This document shows, one piece after another, positions 1-5,011 of a stretch of 7,830 bases of DNA. The DNA comes from Candidatus Zixiibacteriota bacterium (lineage in GTDB: Bacteria > Zixibacteria > MSB-5A5 > CAIYYT01): NCBI GenBank assembly GCA_023134875.1, contig JAGLUH010000282.1, forward strand, positions 1-7,830. The letters are read 5' to 3'. The notes beneath the pieces are model-generated. The model worked only from the letters and a program-made list of their open reading frames with translations, did not search any database and was not told the DNA's origin. The position numbers were made by a program, and so were the translations under genes. The first letter of the stretch is position 1. Every line of letters starts with the position of its first letter.

Positions 1-100
1 CCAGGTCAACGCCATCCGCCGAGGTGCCGCTCATCAGGCCGACGGTGCGGCGAGTCTTCTTGTCGAGTAGATCTTTCAGGGGCGAACCGGTGCGGTTCAA
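1..100 (-). CDS. anmK: Anhydro-N-acetylmuramic acid kinase, N-terminal fragment cut by the window edge
   Basis: Only the first 33 codons are present; the gene continues beyond position 1. The translation contains R-R-T-V-G-L-M-S-G-T-S-A-D-G-V-D-L, which is the N-terminal ATP-binding signature of the AnmK family (usual form GLMSGTSxDGxD). In known members this cytoplasmic enzyme opens and phosphorylates 1,6-anhydro-MurNAc to give MurNAc-6-phosphate during cell-wall recycling. The chosen start is TTG at 100-98. It overlaps the nagZ stop as TTGA and has an AAAGGA ribosome site about 7 nt upstream, so translation is probably coupled to nagZ. The neighbour supports the call, since NagZ supplies anhydro-muropeptide products upstream of AnmK. 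The family is clear, but the integrity of the rest of the gene cannot be judged. Confidence 0.88.
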   Translation of the reverse strand, partial: MNRTGSPLKDLLDKKTRRTVGLMSGTSADGVDL

Positions 101-1089
101 CGGTGATCCTTTTGCTTCAGCCAAAACGCCTCGATCCTGGCGGCGCTTTCGGCTATCCGGTTGACCAGTCGCTCGTCAGACTCGGCACGGTGGCAGATTG
201 TCTCAATCAATTCTTCGAGACCTTCTTCAAGGTTTCCATAGAGGAGAATATCACAACCTGCCATGATGGCCCTTGTCGCCGCCTCTACGGGGGAGAATAT
301 ATTCGCCACCGCTCCCATTTGCAAGTCATCGGTTACGATCAAGCCGGCAAAGCCAAGATGAACACGCAATTCACCGTCGATGATTTTCCGACTGAAGGTG
401 GCAAGGTTGTCGGGATCAAGACTATCCGCCTTGAGATGGGTCACCATTACCATTTCCACGCCTGAGGCAATTGCCGCCCGGAAGGGGAGATAGTCGCGGC
501 AGCGGAATTGATCGCGGGATCGTTGCGAGACAGCAACGACAGTGTGGGGATCACCGCAGGCCGACTGCAATCCGGGAAAATGTTTGGCGCAGCCCATGAT
601 ACCTTCTCGCTTAAGGCAGGATATTTCTTCCGTTACTATCGACGCCACTTCCTCTGGATCAGGCGAATAAGTGCGAGAGTAGATAACATGGTCGGGATCA
701 TCAGGCGCAAGGTCGCAGACCGGTATCAGGTTGAGATTGACACCGGTCGGTCGTAGCTGCCGCGCCGTCTGTGTCACACTTTGAATCAGTCCCTGGGGAT
801 CATGGCGCCGACCGAAGTAGCGAGATGAGGGATAAGTCGGGAAATCCTCTGTGAACCTGACTACGTTGCCACCTTCCTGGTCAACGGCGATAAAGCTATC
901 CTCCCTGACGGCGGTAACGGCAGCGGTCAGTTTCTTCAGTTGCTCAAGATCATCATAGTTGCGGGCGAAGAGGATGATGCCGCCGAGTTGGTTTTGAGAA
1001 AGCAGGGAATGGAAGCCGGCGGGGAGAGTAGGTTGAGCCACAAAACCACAGAGGAACATAGCGCCGAGGCTGCTCTTGAGGTCGTTCAT
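97..1089 (-). CDS. nagZ: Beta-N-acetylhexosaminidase, glycoside hydrolase family 3 (NagZ type)
   Basis: The 330-residue, single-domain GH3 protein has the size of cytoplasmic NagZ and no signal peptide. Family members cleave GlcNAc from anhydro-muropeptides taken up during peptidoglycan recycling. Visible motifs in order are A-V-D70-Q-E-G-G (substrate-loop signature), K169-H170-F-P-G, D180-P-H182 (the Asp/His pair that acts as general acid/base in NagZ) and I-V-T-D254-D-L-Q-M, with D254 in the place of the catalytic nucleophile. One oddity is that the usual K-H-F-P-G-H-G loop reads K-H-F-P-G-L-Q at unchanged spacing. The ATG at 1089-1087 shares its A with the TAA of the upstream diguanylate cyclase gene (TAATG), and the stop overlaps the anmK start, so it is the middle gene of a coupled set. 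The family call is firm. Exact substrate preference (muropeptide versus other hexosaminides) is inferred mainly from size, cytoplasmic form and anmK. Confidence 0.93.
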   Translation of the reverse strand: MNDLKSSLGAMFLCGFVAQPTLPAGFHSLLSQNQLGGIILFARNYDDLEQLKKLTAAVTAVREDSFIAVDQEGGNVVRFTEDFPTYPSSRYFGRRHDPQGLIQSVTQTARQLRPTGVNLNLIPVCDLAPDDPDHVIYSRTYSPDPEEVASIVTEEISCLKREGIMGCAKHFPGLQSACGDPHTVVAVSQRSRDQFRCRDYLPFRAAIASGVEMVMVTHLKADSLDPDNLATFSRKIIDGELRVHLGFAGLIVTDDLQMGAVANIFSPVEAATRAIMAGCDILLYGNLEEGLEELIETICHRAESDERLVNRIAESAARIEAFWLKQKDHR

Positions 1090-2657
1090 TAAACCATTGC
1101 AACCCGGTTCTTGCCCAGGCCTTTCGCCTGATACATCGCCTGGTCAACCAGTGTTATCAGCTCCTCATGATCCTGGTTGTTGTCGGGATAGGTGGTGACT
1201 CCCACCGAAACCGTTATTCGCATCGGCGGGTAGCCGGCCTTTTCACCAAAGACAGAGTGCTCGATCTGCTGGCGGATACGCTCGGCGATCAGGCGGGCAT
1301 CTTCATGTCCCGTCTGCGGCAGAATGAGGATGAATTCCTCGCCGCCATAACGAGCTAAGGTGTCGGTGTCACGGGTTAAGCCTCTGACTACTTCAACCAC
1401 CTCCTGCAACACAACATTACCCGCCTCATGGCCATAAGAATCGTTGCAGCGTTTGAACCAGTCAATATCAATCATAATGAGAGAGAGCGGCTGCCGGTAG
1501 CGGACGGCGCGCCGTTTCTCTTCCGCCAGTTTTTCGGTGAAATAGCGGTAGTTGTGGATGCCGGTCAGTTCATCGATAATAACCATCTGCTTCAACTGCT
1601 CCTGCAGGCGGGAGTTCTCGTAGGCCATGCCGGCCGACGATGCCAGAATGGCAAACACCTTCTCATCCATCTCGGTGAAATCATTAGTGCGCGTCGATTC
1701 GGCATTGAGGACACCCACCACCTTGCCGTACGAGATCATCGGTACCGACAGACTACTCTTTGCTGCTTTCATGAAACCAATATAGTTTTCCGAGCCTGGC
1801 AGATCAATTGCTCTTCTTATTGTGCCGGTATGGAAAACCTCGGCAATGATACCGACAGGTTCCGATGCGGGGGGCAGGCCGCTGACTTGTGTCTTTCCCA
1901 TGTTCAAACGGGCAATTTCTCTTAACTGTTTCCCGCTGGCTTTCGCCAGGAAAATCGAGCACATTTCATAGCCGAGCACGGTTTCGACGATATTGAGCAC
2001 TTCCGCGGTTATTTCCTTCTCATTGCGAAGCTCGCCTAAGGCGCGCGAAGTCTCGTAGATCGTTTCCACCCGCACCTGGGAGCGCTCCAATTCCGTAGTG
2101 CTCTCATTCAGAGTATCGAGGAGCTTGAGCAAACGACGGTGAGTATTTCTAATGAAGCCGGCTGCCAGACCGACCGAGAAGGCGAGAAACCAGCCGAATG
2201 CCAGACGTAATCCCAATGCCACTGGAGACAAGCGGGTAACAAGGCCGGTGTTCGTACTCAGGTACAGGATGGTTATGGCAAGGGCGACACCTACGCCAAC
2301 ATTAAGATTATAGTAGTAGGCGGCAAAGACTATCACTAAGTAATAGAGGAGATAAAAGGTTGAGGCGGGGCCGCCGCTGAAGCTGATCAGGTATGTTATG
2401 AACAGCACATCCAGGGTCAGAGATATAGCGAATAAATCTCCTGCCATTGTCGGTTTCCAGTGCAGCGCCAGGCGCAGGATGGCGACAAGGAAAGCGTAAC
2501 CGATGACACCGCCAATCAGTTCTGATCGATTTGGCACTGCATCTGGTGCGGTCAGCATCCAGATCAGCACAGCGGCGGTGACGGCGGTACGTGAGACCGC
2601 ATAGAGTTGTTCCAGCTTGATCGAGAGGTTACTGATTGGTTCCGCAGGTTTAAGCAT
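1089..2657 (-). CDS. Membrane-bound diguanylate cyclase: six-TM region, GAF domain, GGDEF domain
   Basis: The 522-residue protein has about six hydrophobic segments (roughly residues 22-38, 47-66, 73-93, 98-116, 119-139, 148-168). They include an F-S-G-G-P-A-S-T-F-Y-L-L-Y motif like that seen in membrane sensor regions of PilS-like kinases. A charged helical linker (170-200), a GAF domain (about 200-346) and a GGDEF domain (about 360-520) follow. The active-site motif is R-Y-G-G-E-E-F (GGEEF at 438-442), with D-x-D at 397-399 and N-D-x-x-G-H at 405-410. An R429-D-T-D432 motif five residues before GGEEF matches the RxxD inhibitory c-di-GMP site. It should therefore make c-di-GMP from two GTP at the inner membrane and be product-inhibited. 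The ATG at 2657 has GGGAG about 5 nt upstream. Its TAA overlaps the nagZ ATG, so it leads the nagZ-anmK set. The signal sensed is unknown; catalytic competence is inferred from intact motifs. Confidence 0.93.
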   Translation of the reverse strand: MLKPAEPISNLSIKLEQLYAVSRTAVTAAVLIWMLTAPDAVPNRSELIGGVIGYAFLVAILRLALHWKPTMAGDLFAISLTLDVLFITYLISFSGGPASTFYLLYYLVIVFAAYYYNLNVGVGVALAITILYLSTNTGLVTRLSPVALGLRLAFGWFLAFSVGLAAGFIRNTHRRLLKLLDTLNESTTELERSQVRVETIYETSRALGELRNEKEITAEVLNIVETVLGYEMCSIFLAKASGKQLREIARLNMGKTQVSGLPPASEPVGIIAEVFHTGTIRRAIDLPGSENYIGFMKAAKSSLSVPMISYGKVVGVLNAESTRTNDFTEMDEKVFAILASSAGMAYENSRLQEQLKQMVIIDELTGIHNYRYFTEKLAEEKRRAVRYRQPLSLIMIDIDWFKRCNDSYGHEAGNVVLQEVVEVVRGLTRDTDTLARYGGEEFILILPQTGHEDARLIAERIRQQIEHSVFGEKAGYPPMRITVSVGVTTYPDNNQDHEELITLVDQAMYQAKGLGKNRVAMV

Positions 2658-2738
2658 TCATTCTCCCGCAAGATTCGATTCGCTTACCAGTATCGGAATA
2701 GGCAGATAAATCCTGAATTGGGGATAGTAGAAACCAAT

Positions 2739-2765
2739 GAGACCCGGAGTGGGGCTCCGGGTCTC
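2739..2765 (-). terminator. Hairpin terminator candidate after the flagellin gene
   Basis: There is a perfect 11-bp inverted repeat: GAGACCCGGAG (2739-2749), a 5-nt loop, CTCCGGGTCTC (2755-2765). It lies about 65 bp past the flagellin stop and before the diguanylate cyclase start on the same strand. The stem is long and GC-rich. The minus-strand tail reads ATTGGTTTCTACT, which is only partly U-rich, so intrinsic termination may be incomplete. A smaller 6-bp hairpin (2783-2788 with 2795-2800) sits between it and the flagellin stop. Alternative roles are an mRNA 3'-end stabiliser or a partial read-through control point between flagellin and the cyclase. Confidence 0.65.
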
Positions 2766-2829
2766 TCAGGCAGAAAGCGCATCGGTGTGTAGGAACACCG
2801 GCAAGGGGAGGTCATCATTAATGAGCTGG

Positions 2830-3594
2830 TCAGATATGCATCAGCTTGTACACTGATTCACTGACCAGGTTGCCTTGCGCCAGGGTGGCGAGGCCGGCAT
2901 TCAGTTGAATCATCTGCTTGATGTAATTTGTCTGCTCCAGGGCGTAGTCGGTATTCCTGATTACCGATTCCGCCGCTACCAAATTCTGTGACGAAACTTC
3001 CAGCGACCGTATAGTGGATTCGTATTCCTGTTTGGTCATCGAGCCGATCTTAACCTGCTCGCTGTCAAGGTGGCTGATGGCCTGATCGATCTTGGTAATC
3101 GTGTTTTTCGCCTGCTCCAGATCGGAAACGTCCAACTCCGGCAGCTCATCAATGTCAGCCACCGAGTCATTTGAGCCGTCGAGAAGCTGTTGCTCGCCGA
3201 AGACAGCCATGTTCCGCTGGCTGTTGAAGCTCTCGACCAGGTCATTAAGCTGCTGCTGGTAGGCCGCTGCGGTCTCCTCTGTAGCGGAGCCCTCATTGGC
3301 AGCTGCCAGCGCAACAGTGCGTATTGATTTCAGCTTATCGCGCAGTTCCGTAATGGCCGAATCTGCGACGTTGTTCCTGTTGATGTTCATTTCCAGGTTC
3401 TTAACTGACTGGGTCAGTGATCCTATTTGAGACCACATCTGCTCCGAGATGACAAGCTCGGCGGGGCCATCTGACGCTTGGTTTATCTTCAATCCTGATG
3501 AGAGGCGCTGCATGGTCTTGCTCAGGCTTCGTTTAATTAAGGAGAGATTGCGAACGGTGTTCAGACCGACTGTATTGTTTATCCCTATTCCCAC
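2830..3594 (-). CDS. Short flagellin (D0-D1 core only)
   Basis: The 254-residue protein is made almost entirely of the two conserved flagellin ends. The N-terminal domain (about residues 5-125) has I-N-N-T-V-G-L-N-T-V-R-N-L and R-L-S-S-G-L-K-I-N-Q-A-S-D, followed by V-I-S-E-Q. The C-terminal domain (about 190-252) has E-S-T-I-R-S-L-E-V-S-S-Q-N-L, A-A-E-S-V-I-R, and ends N-A-G-L-A-T-L-A-Q-G-N-L-V-S-E-S-V-Y-K-L. The middle is a short acidic stretch, so the variable outer domains are absent. It should be exported through the flagellar apparatus and polymerise into the filament. The GTG at 3594-3592 is preferred: AAGGAAG lies just upstream, the protein then begins M-G-I-G-I-N-N like other flagellins, and a sigma-54 promoter covers the alternative upstream TTG (3636). 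No other flagellar genes are in the window. The DDxAGL-type motif after R-L-S-S-G-L-K-I is altered to D-G-P-A-E-L. A hook-associated FlgL-type protein is less likely given the C-terminus. Confidence 0.9.
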   Translation of the reverse strand: MGIGINNTVGLNTVRNLSLIKRSLSKTMQRLSSGLKINQASDGPAELVISEQMWSQIGSLTQSVKNLEMNINRNNVADSAITELRDKLKSIRTVALAAANEGSATEETAAAYQQQLNDLVESFNSQRNMAVFGEQQLLDGSNDSVADIDELPELDVSDLEQAKNTITKIDQAISHLDSEQVKIGSMTKQEYESTIRSLEVSSQNLVAAESVIRNTDYALEQTNYIKQMIQLNAGLATLAQGNLVSESVYKLMHI

Positions 3595-3598
3595 AGTT

Positions 3599-3605
3599 CT
3601 TCCTT
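3599..3605 (-). promoter_or_regulatory. Ribosome binding site that decides the flagellin start
   Basis: AAGGAAG on the minus strand has its AAGGA core 6 nt before the GTG at 3594. No comparably placed site precedes the in-frame TTG at 3636. The core CAAGGAAG also resembles the CARGGAUG part of CsrA binding sites, which commonly overlap the ribosome site of flagellin mRNAs. That second reading is speculative. Confidence 0.7.
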
Positions 3606-3632
3606 GCGCTAACTGTTCAGACTTTTCATTTC

Positions 3633-3647
3633 GCAACTATCCTGCCA
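3633..3647 (-). promoter_or_regulatory. Sigma-54 (RpoN) type promoter for the flagellin gene
   Basis: The minus strand reads TGGCAGG-ATAG-TTGC, against the consensus TGGCACG-N4-TTGCW. The invariant GG and GC are present with exactly 10 nt between them; there is one mismatch in the -24 block, and the base after TTGC is G rather than A/T. The predicted transcript start is near 3621, giving a leader of about 27 nt that carries the AAGGAAG ribosome site before the GTG at 3594. Sigma-54 control of flagellin or other flagellar genes is well known in several bacterial groups. Transcription would need an enhancer-binding activator, which is not encoded in this window. Confidence 0.78.
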
Positions 3648-3753
3648 TCCTTCCCGGAAATTGGCGTGTCTTCGTACTCTTATACCTGGCAATAAGTTAG
3701 GTGGAGGAGTGCCCTCTGTTGCCCGGCAGAGCGCTGCTGCGGCTAGCTGATAC

Positions 3754-3792
3754 TATTGGGTGCAGACTATAAAGCTTTGTGAATGCCCAATA
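3754..3792. repeat. Inverted repeat TATTGGG-N25-CCCAATA, possible activator site
   Basis: Arms at 3754-3760 and 3786-3792 are exact reverse complements. They enclose a small palindrome AAAGCTTT (3771-3778). The repeat lies about 133-171 bp upstream of the predicted flagellin transcript start, the range in which sigma-54 enhancer-binding proteins usually bind. The 7-bp arms are short enough to occur by chance, so the regulatory role is inference. Confidence 0.35.
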
Positions 3793-3833
3793 AGCAGAGC
3801 GTAAAGCGGCGGGATTGGCGATCGCCCTTACCT

Positions 3834-3879
3834 GATTGAGGGGGATAATCCCACATTATTTGGCGCTGCTACCTCAATC
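3834..3879. repeat. Inverted repeat GATTGAGG/CCTCAATC enclosing an 11-bp palindrome
   Basis: Arms of 8 bp at 3834-3841 and 3872-3879 are exact. Directly inside the left arm is GGGATAATCCC (3842-3852), itself a near-perfect odd palindrome with the shape of an operator half-site pair. A 10-bp palindrome GGCGATCGCC (3817-3826) lies just outside. No T-run follows on either strand, so a terminator is unlikely. Confidence 0.35.
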
Positions 3880-3903
3880 GGCGAGCAAGAGGTAAAGCCA
3901 AGA

Positions 3904-3932
3904 TGTCAAGCGGCAGGCCGCTTAGCTTGACA
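3904..3932. repeat. Bulged hairpin, two nested inverted repeats
   Basis: TGTCAAG (3904-3910) pairs with CTTGACA (3926-3932). Nested within, AAGCGG (3908-3913) pairs with CCGCTT (3918-3923) around a CAGG loop. The two pairings share bases, so the folded form would be about 10 bp with a 5-nt bulge on one side. It has no U-tract on either side. It could be a protein-binding dyad or part of a small RNA; function is unknown. Confidence 0.4.
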
Positions 3933-3973
3933 TTACTGCATCCATATCAGGGCTATTTTGTCGAATGCCCTTG

Positions 3974-3991
3974 GGCACATGGCAATGTGCC
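3974..3991. repeat. Short hairpin GGCACAT-GGCA-ATGTGCC
   Basis: An exact 7-bp stem with a four-base loop lies in the middle of the intergenic region, about 145 bp before the partner-switch operon's predicted transcript start. It has no T-run and no ORF context. It may be an operator-like dyad; chance occurrence is possible. Confidence 0.35.
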
Positions 3992-4080
3992 ACTACGGCT
4001 CGTAATAACGATCTATAAGCTTCCTTCCTGATTTTCTTATCACAGCCTTAAAAGTCCTGCCGCACACAATATGTTGCTGA

Positions 4081-4118
4081 TTCCGCTTGCAGTAAACTGT
4101 TTGACACAAAAAGCGGAA
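4081..4118. repeat. Inverted repeat TTCCGCTT/AAGCGGAA straddling the -35 box
   Basis: Arms at 4081-4088 and 4111-4118 are exact 8-bp reverse complements, 22 bp apart. The left arm lies upstream of the -35 hexamer (4101-4106) and the right arm lies in the promoter spacer. A dimeric regulator bound here would occlude RNA polymerase, so an operator is a reasonable reading, unproven. Confidence 0.4.
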
Positions 4119-4129
4119 ATCTCTATCTT
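4101..4129 (+). promoter_or_regulatory. Sigma-70-type promoter of the partner-switch operon
   Basis: A perfect -35 hexamer TTGACA (4101-4106), an optimal 17-bp spacer, and TATCTT (4124-4129, four of six matches to TATAAT) are present. Predicted initiation is near 4136, about 63 nt before the STAS gene. This is the best promoter-like sequence upstream of the plus-strand genes, whose close spacing suggests one transcript. Confidence 0.72.
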
Positions 4130-4198
4130 GGAGAAAATGAAGCTAGTATTCGTATAGATAATAGTGGTAATACCGGAAGCTAAAAAGGAAAGGATACC

Positions 4199-4543
4199 AT
4201 GAAGCTAACCAGCCGTGAAGAGGGTGCTGTTGTAGTTCTGGAACCGAGGGGCAAGATCATAGGCGGCCCCGATGCTACTGTTCTTCGAGAGCAGGTGCGG
4301 GACCTGACGAATAGCGGCAAGAAGAAGATCGTTATCGACTTGGCGGGTGTCGACTGGATGAACTCGACCGGCCTGGGGATACTCATTTCCTGTTTGACCA
4401 CGCTGCGAAACTCAGGCGGCGAGTTGAAGCTGGCACGAATCACCGAAAAAATAGAGTCGCTTCTAACGATCACTAAGCTAGTAACTGTTTTTGATACCTA
4501 CGATTCCGCCGAAGACGCGATCAGCGCTTTTTCAGGCGATTAG
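4199..4543 (+). CDS. STAS-domain anti-sigma factor antagonist (RsbV/SpoIIAA type)
   Basis: The 114-residue protein is a single STAS domain of standard length. The conserved segment reads I-V-I-D-L-A-G-V-D-W-M-N-S56-T-G-L-G-I-L. S56 aligns with the serine phosphorylated by the partner kinase in RsbV/SpoIIAA, where the usual context is D-S-[ST]-G-L-G; here N replaces the preceding D. Known members bind the anti-sigma kinase when unphosphorylated and are released when phosphorylated. The ATG at 4199 has AAAGGA about 5 nt upstream. It is the first gene after the promoter at 4101-4129, with the kinase and phosphatase genes immediately downstream, which supports a dedicated partner-switch role over a free-standing STAS protein. 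It is a soluble cytoplasmic protein. Confidence 0.92.
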   Translation: MKLTSREEGAVVVLEPRGKIIGGPDATVLREQVRDLTNSGKKKIVIDLAGVDWMNSTGLGILISCLTTLRNSGGELKLARITEKIESLLTITKLVTVFDTYDSAEDAISAFSGD

Positions 4544-4561
4544 TTTCTGGTTGCAGAGTTT

Positions 4562-4990
4562 GTGGTCAGGATGCCGGAGATTTCCGAGAACAAGATTGTA
4601 ATTCCCTCCCAGCCGGCGTTGATAAGAGATATCGACGAGTTCGTCGAAGCAAAGCTGCGGGAGTGGGGAGTGGCGGATACGCTTATCGCCGACATCGCTA
4701 TCTGCGCCACCGAGATCGTCAACAACGGCATCTATCATGGCAATAAGGAGGACCCACAAAAGCTGGTTACTCTCCAACTGGAATCCGGGGAAGATGAGAT
4801 AAAGATTACCATCACCGACGAGGGTGACTACTTCAACCCGGATGAGATTGCCAATCCGATCGCCGAGGAAAATCTGCTGCGCGAGGTTGGTCGCGGCATT
4901 TTCATTGTCAGGCAATTAATGGACAATGTCACCATCCGCCAGGCTGAAGGCGGTGGTACGGAGGTTACCTTTACCAAGAAGATCGCCTGA
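4562..4990 (+). CDS. Anti-sigma factor / serine-protein kinase, HATPase fold (RsbW/SpoIIAB type)
   Basis: The 142-residue protein is a lone GHKL ATPase domain. The N box reads E51-I-V-N-N55-G-I-Y-H59-G-N, with the Glu and Asn that position water and magnesium. The G1 box is D86-E-G-D-Y-F, the DxGxxF form normal for RsbW-like kinases, and the G2 box is G110-R-G-I-F-I-V. It should phosphorylate the adjacent STAS protein on serine and sequester a partner, classically a sigma factor, when the STAS protein is phosphorylated. The start is uncertain: GTG at 4562 or ATG at 4571, both 18-27 nt after the STAS stop and neither with a strong ribosome site, so it may depend on coupling. No sigma factor gene is adjacent, so the target is unknown; some family members regulate proteins other than sigma factors. 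Confidence 0.9.
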   Translation: MVRMPEISENKIVIPSQPALIRDIDEFVEAKLREWGVADTLIADIAICATEIVNNGIYHGNKEDPQKLVTLQLESGEDEIKITITDEGDYFNPDEIANPIAEENLLREVGRGIFIVRQLMDNVTIRQAEGGGTEVTFTKKIA

Positions 4991-5011
4991 TCCTGTTTCA
5001 GGGGAGGTGGA

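Larger units (their letters stand above)
3648..4080. other. Non-coding part of the divergent intergenic region
   Basis: No convincing gene was found here on either strand: no ORF of useful length with a ribosome site and no tRNA-like or rRNA-like sequence. The stretch is notable for several short inverted repeats, listed separately. Its flanks hold the flagellin promoter (left) and the partner-switch operon promoter (right). The likely content is binding sites for regulators; a small structured RNA cannot be excluded. Confidence 0.6.

Noticed and set aside
103..756. Open frames on the plus strand (103-465 and 508-756) opposite nagZ
   Set aside because: They lie antisense to a well-supported GH3 gene with intact catalytic motifs; no recognisable domains or ribosome sites.
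1428..1925. 165-codon plus-strand frame opposite the diguanylate cyclase
   Set aside because: The minus strand encodes clear GAF and GGDEF motifs over the same bases; the plus frame has no recognisable family features.
2672..2712. Possible weak promoter for the diguanylate cyclase on the minus strand (TTCAGG, 17 bp, GATACT)
   Set aside because: Only three of six and four of six consensus matches; not distinguishable from chance. The cyclase may instead be reached by read-through from flagellin or an unrecognised promoter.
3036..3314. 92-codon second frame inside the flagellin gene on the same strand
   Set aside because: Arg/Ser-rich composition typical of an out-of-frame reading, overlapping the conserved flagellin frame.
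3817..3826. GGCGATCGCC as a cyanobacterial HIP1-type element
   Set aside because: It contains GCGATCGC, but no other copy was noticed in the window and the gene content does not suggest a cyanobacterium.
3927..3955. TTGACA at 3927-3932 as a second plus-strand -35 box
   Set aside because: No acceptable -10 hexamer at 16-18 bp spacing (GGGCTA or neighbours); the hexamer belongs to the inverted repeat at 3904-3932.
4137..4157. Six-codon mini-ORF (MKLVFV) before the STAS gene, with GGAG just upstream
   Set aside because: Its ATG falls at about the predicted transcript start, so its ribosome site would not be transcribed; no attenuator structure is visible.
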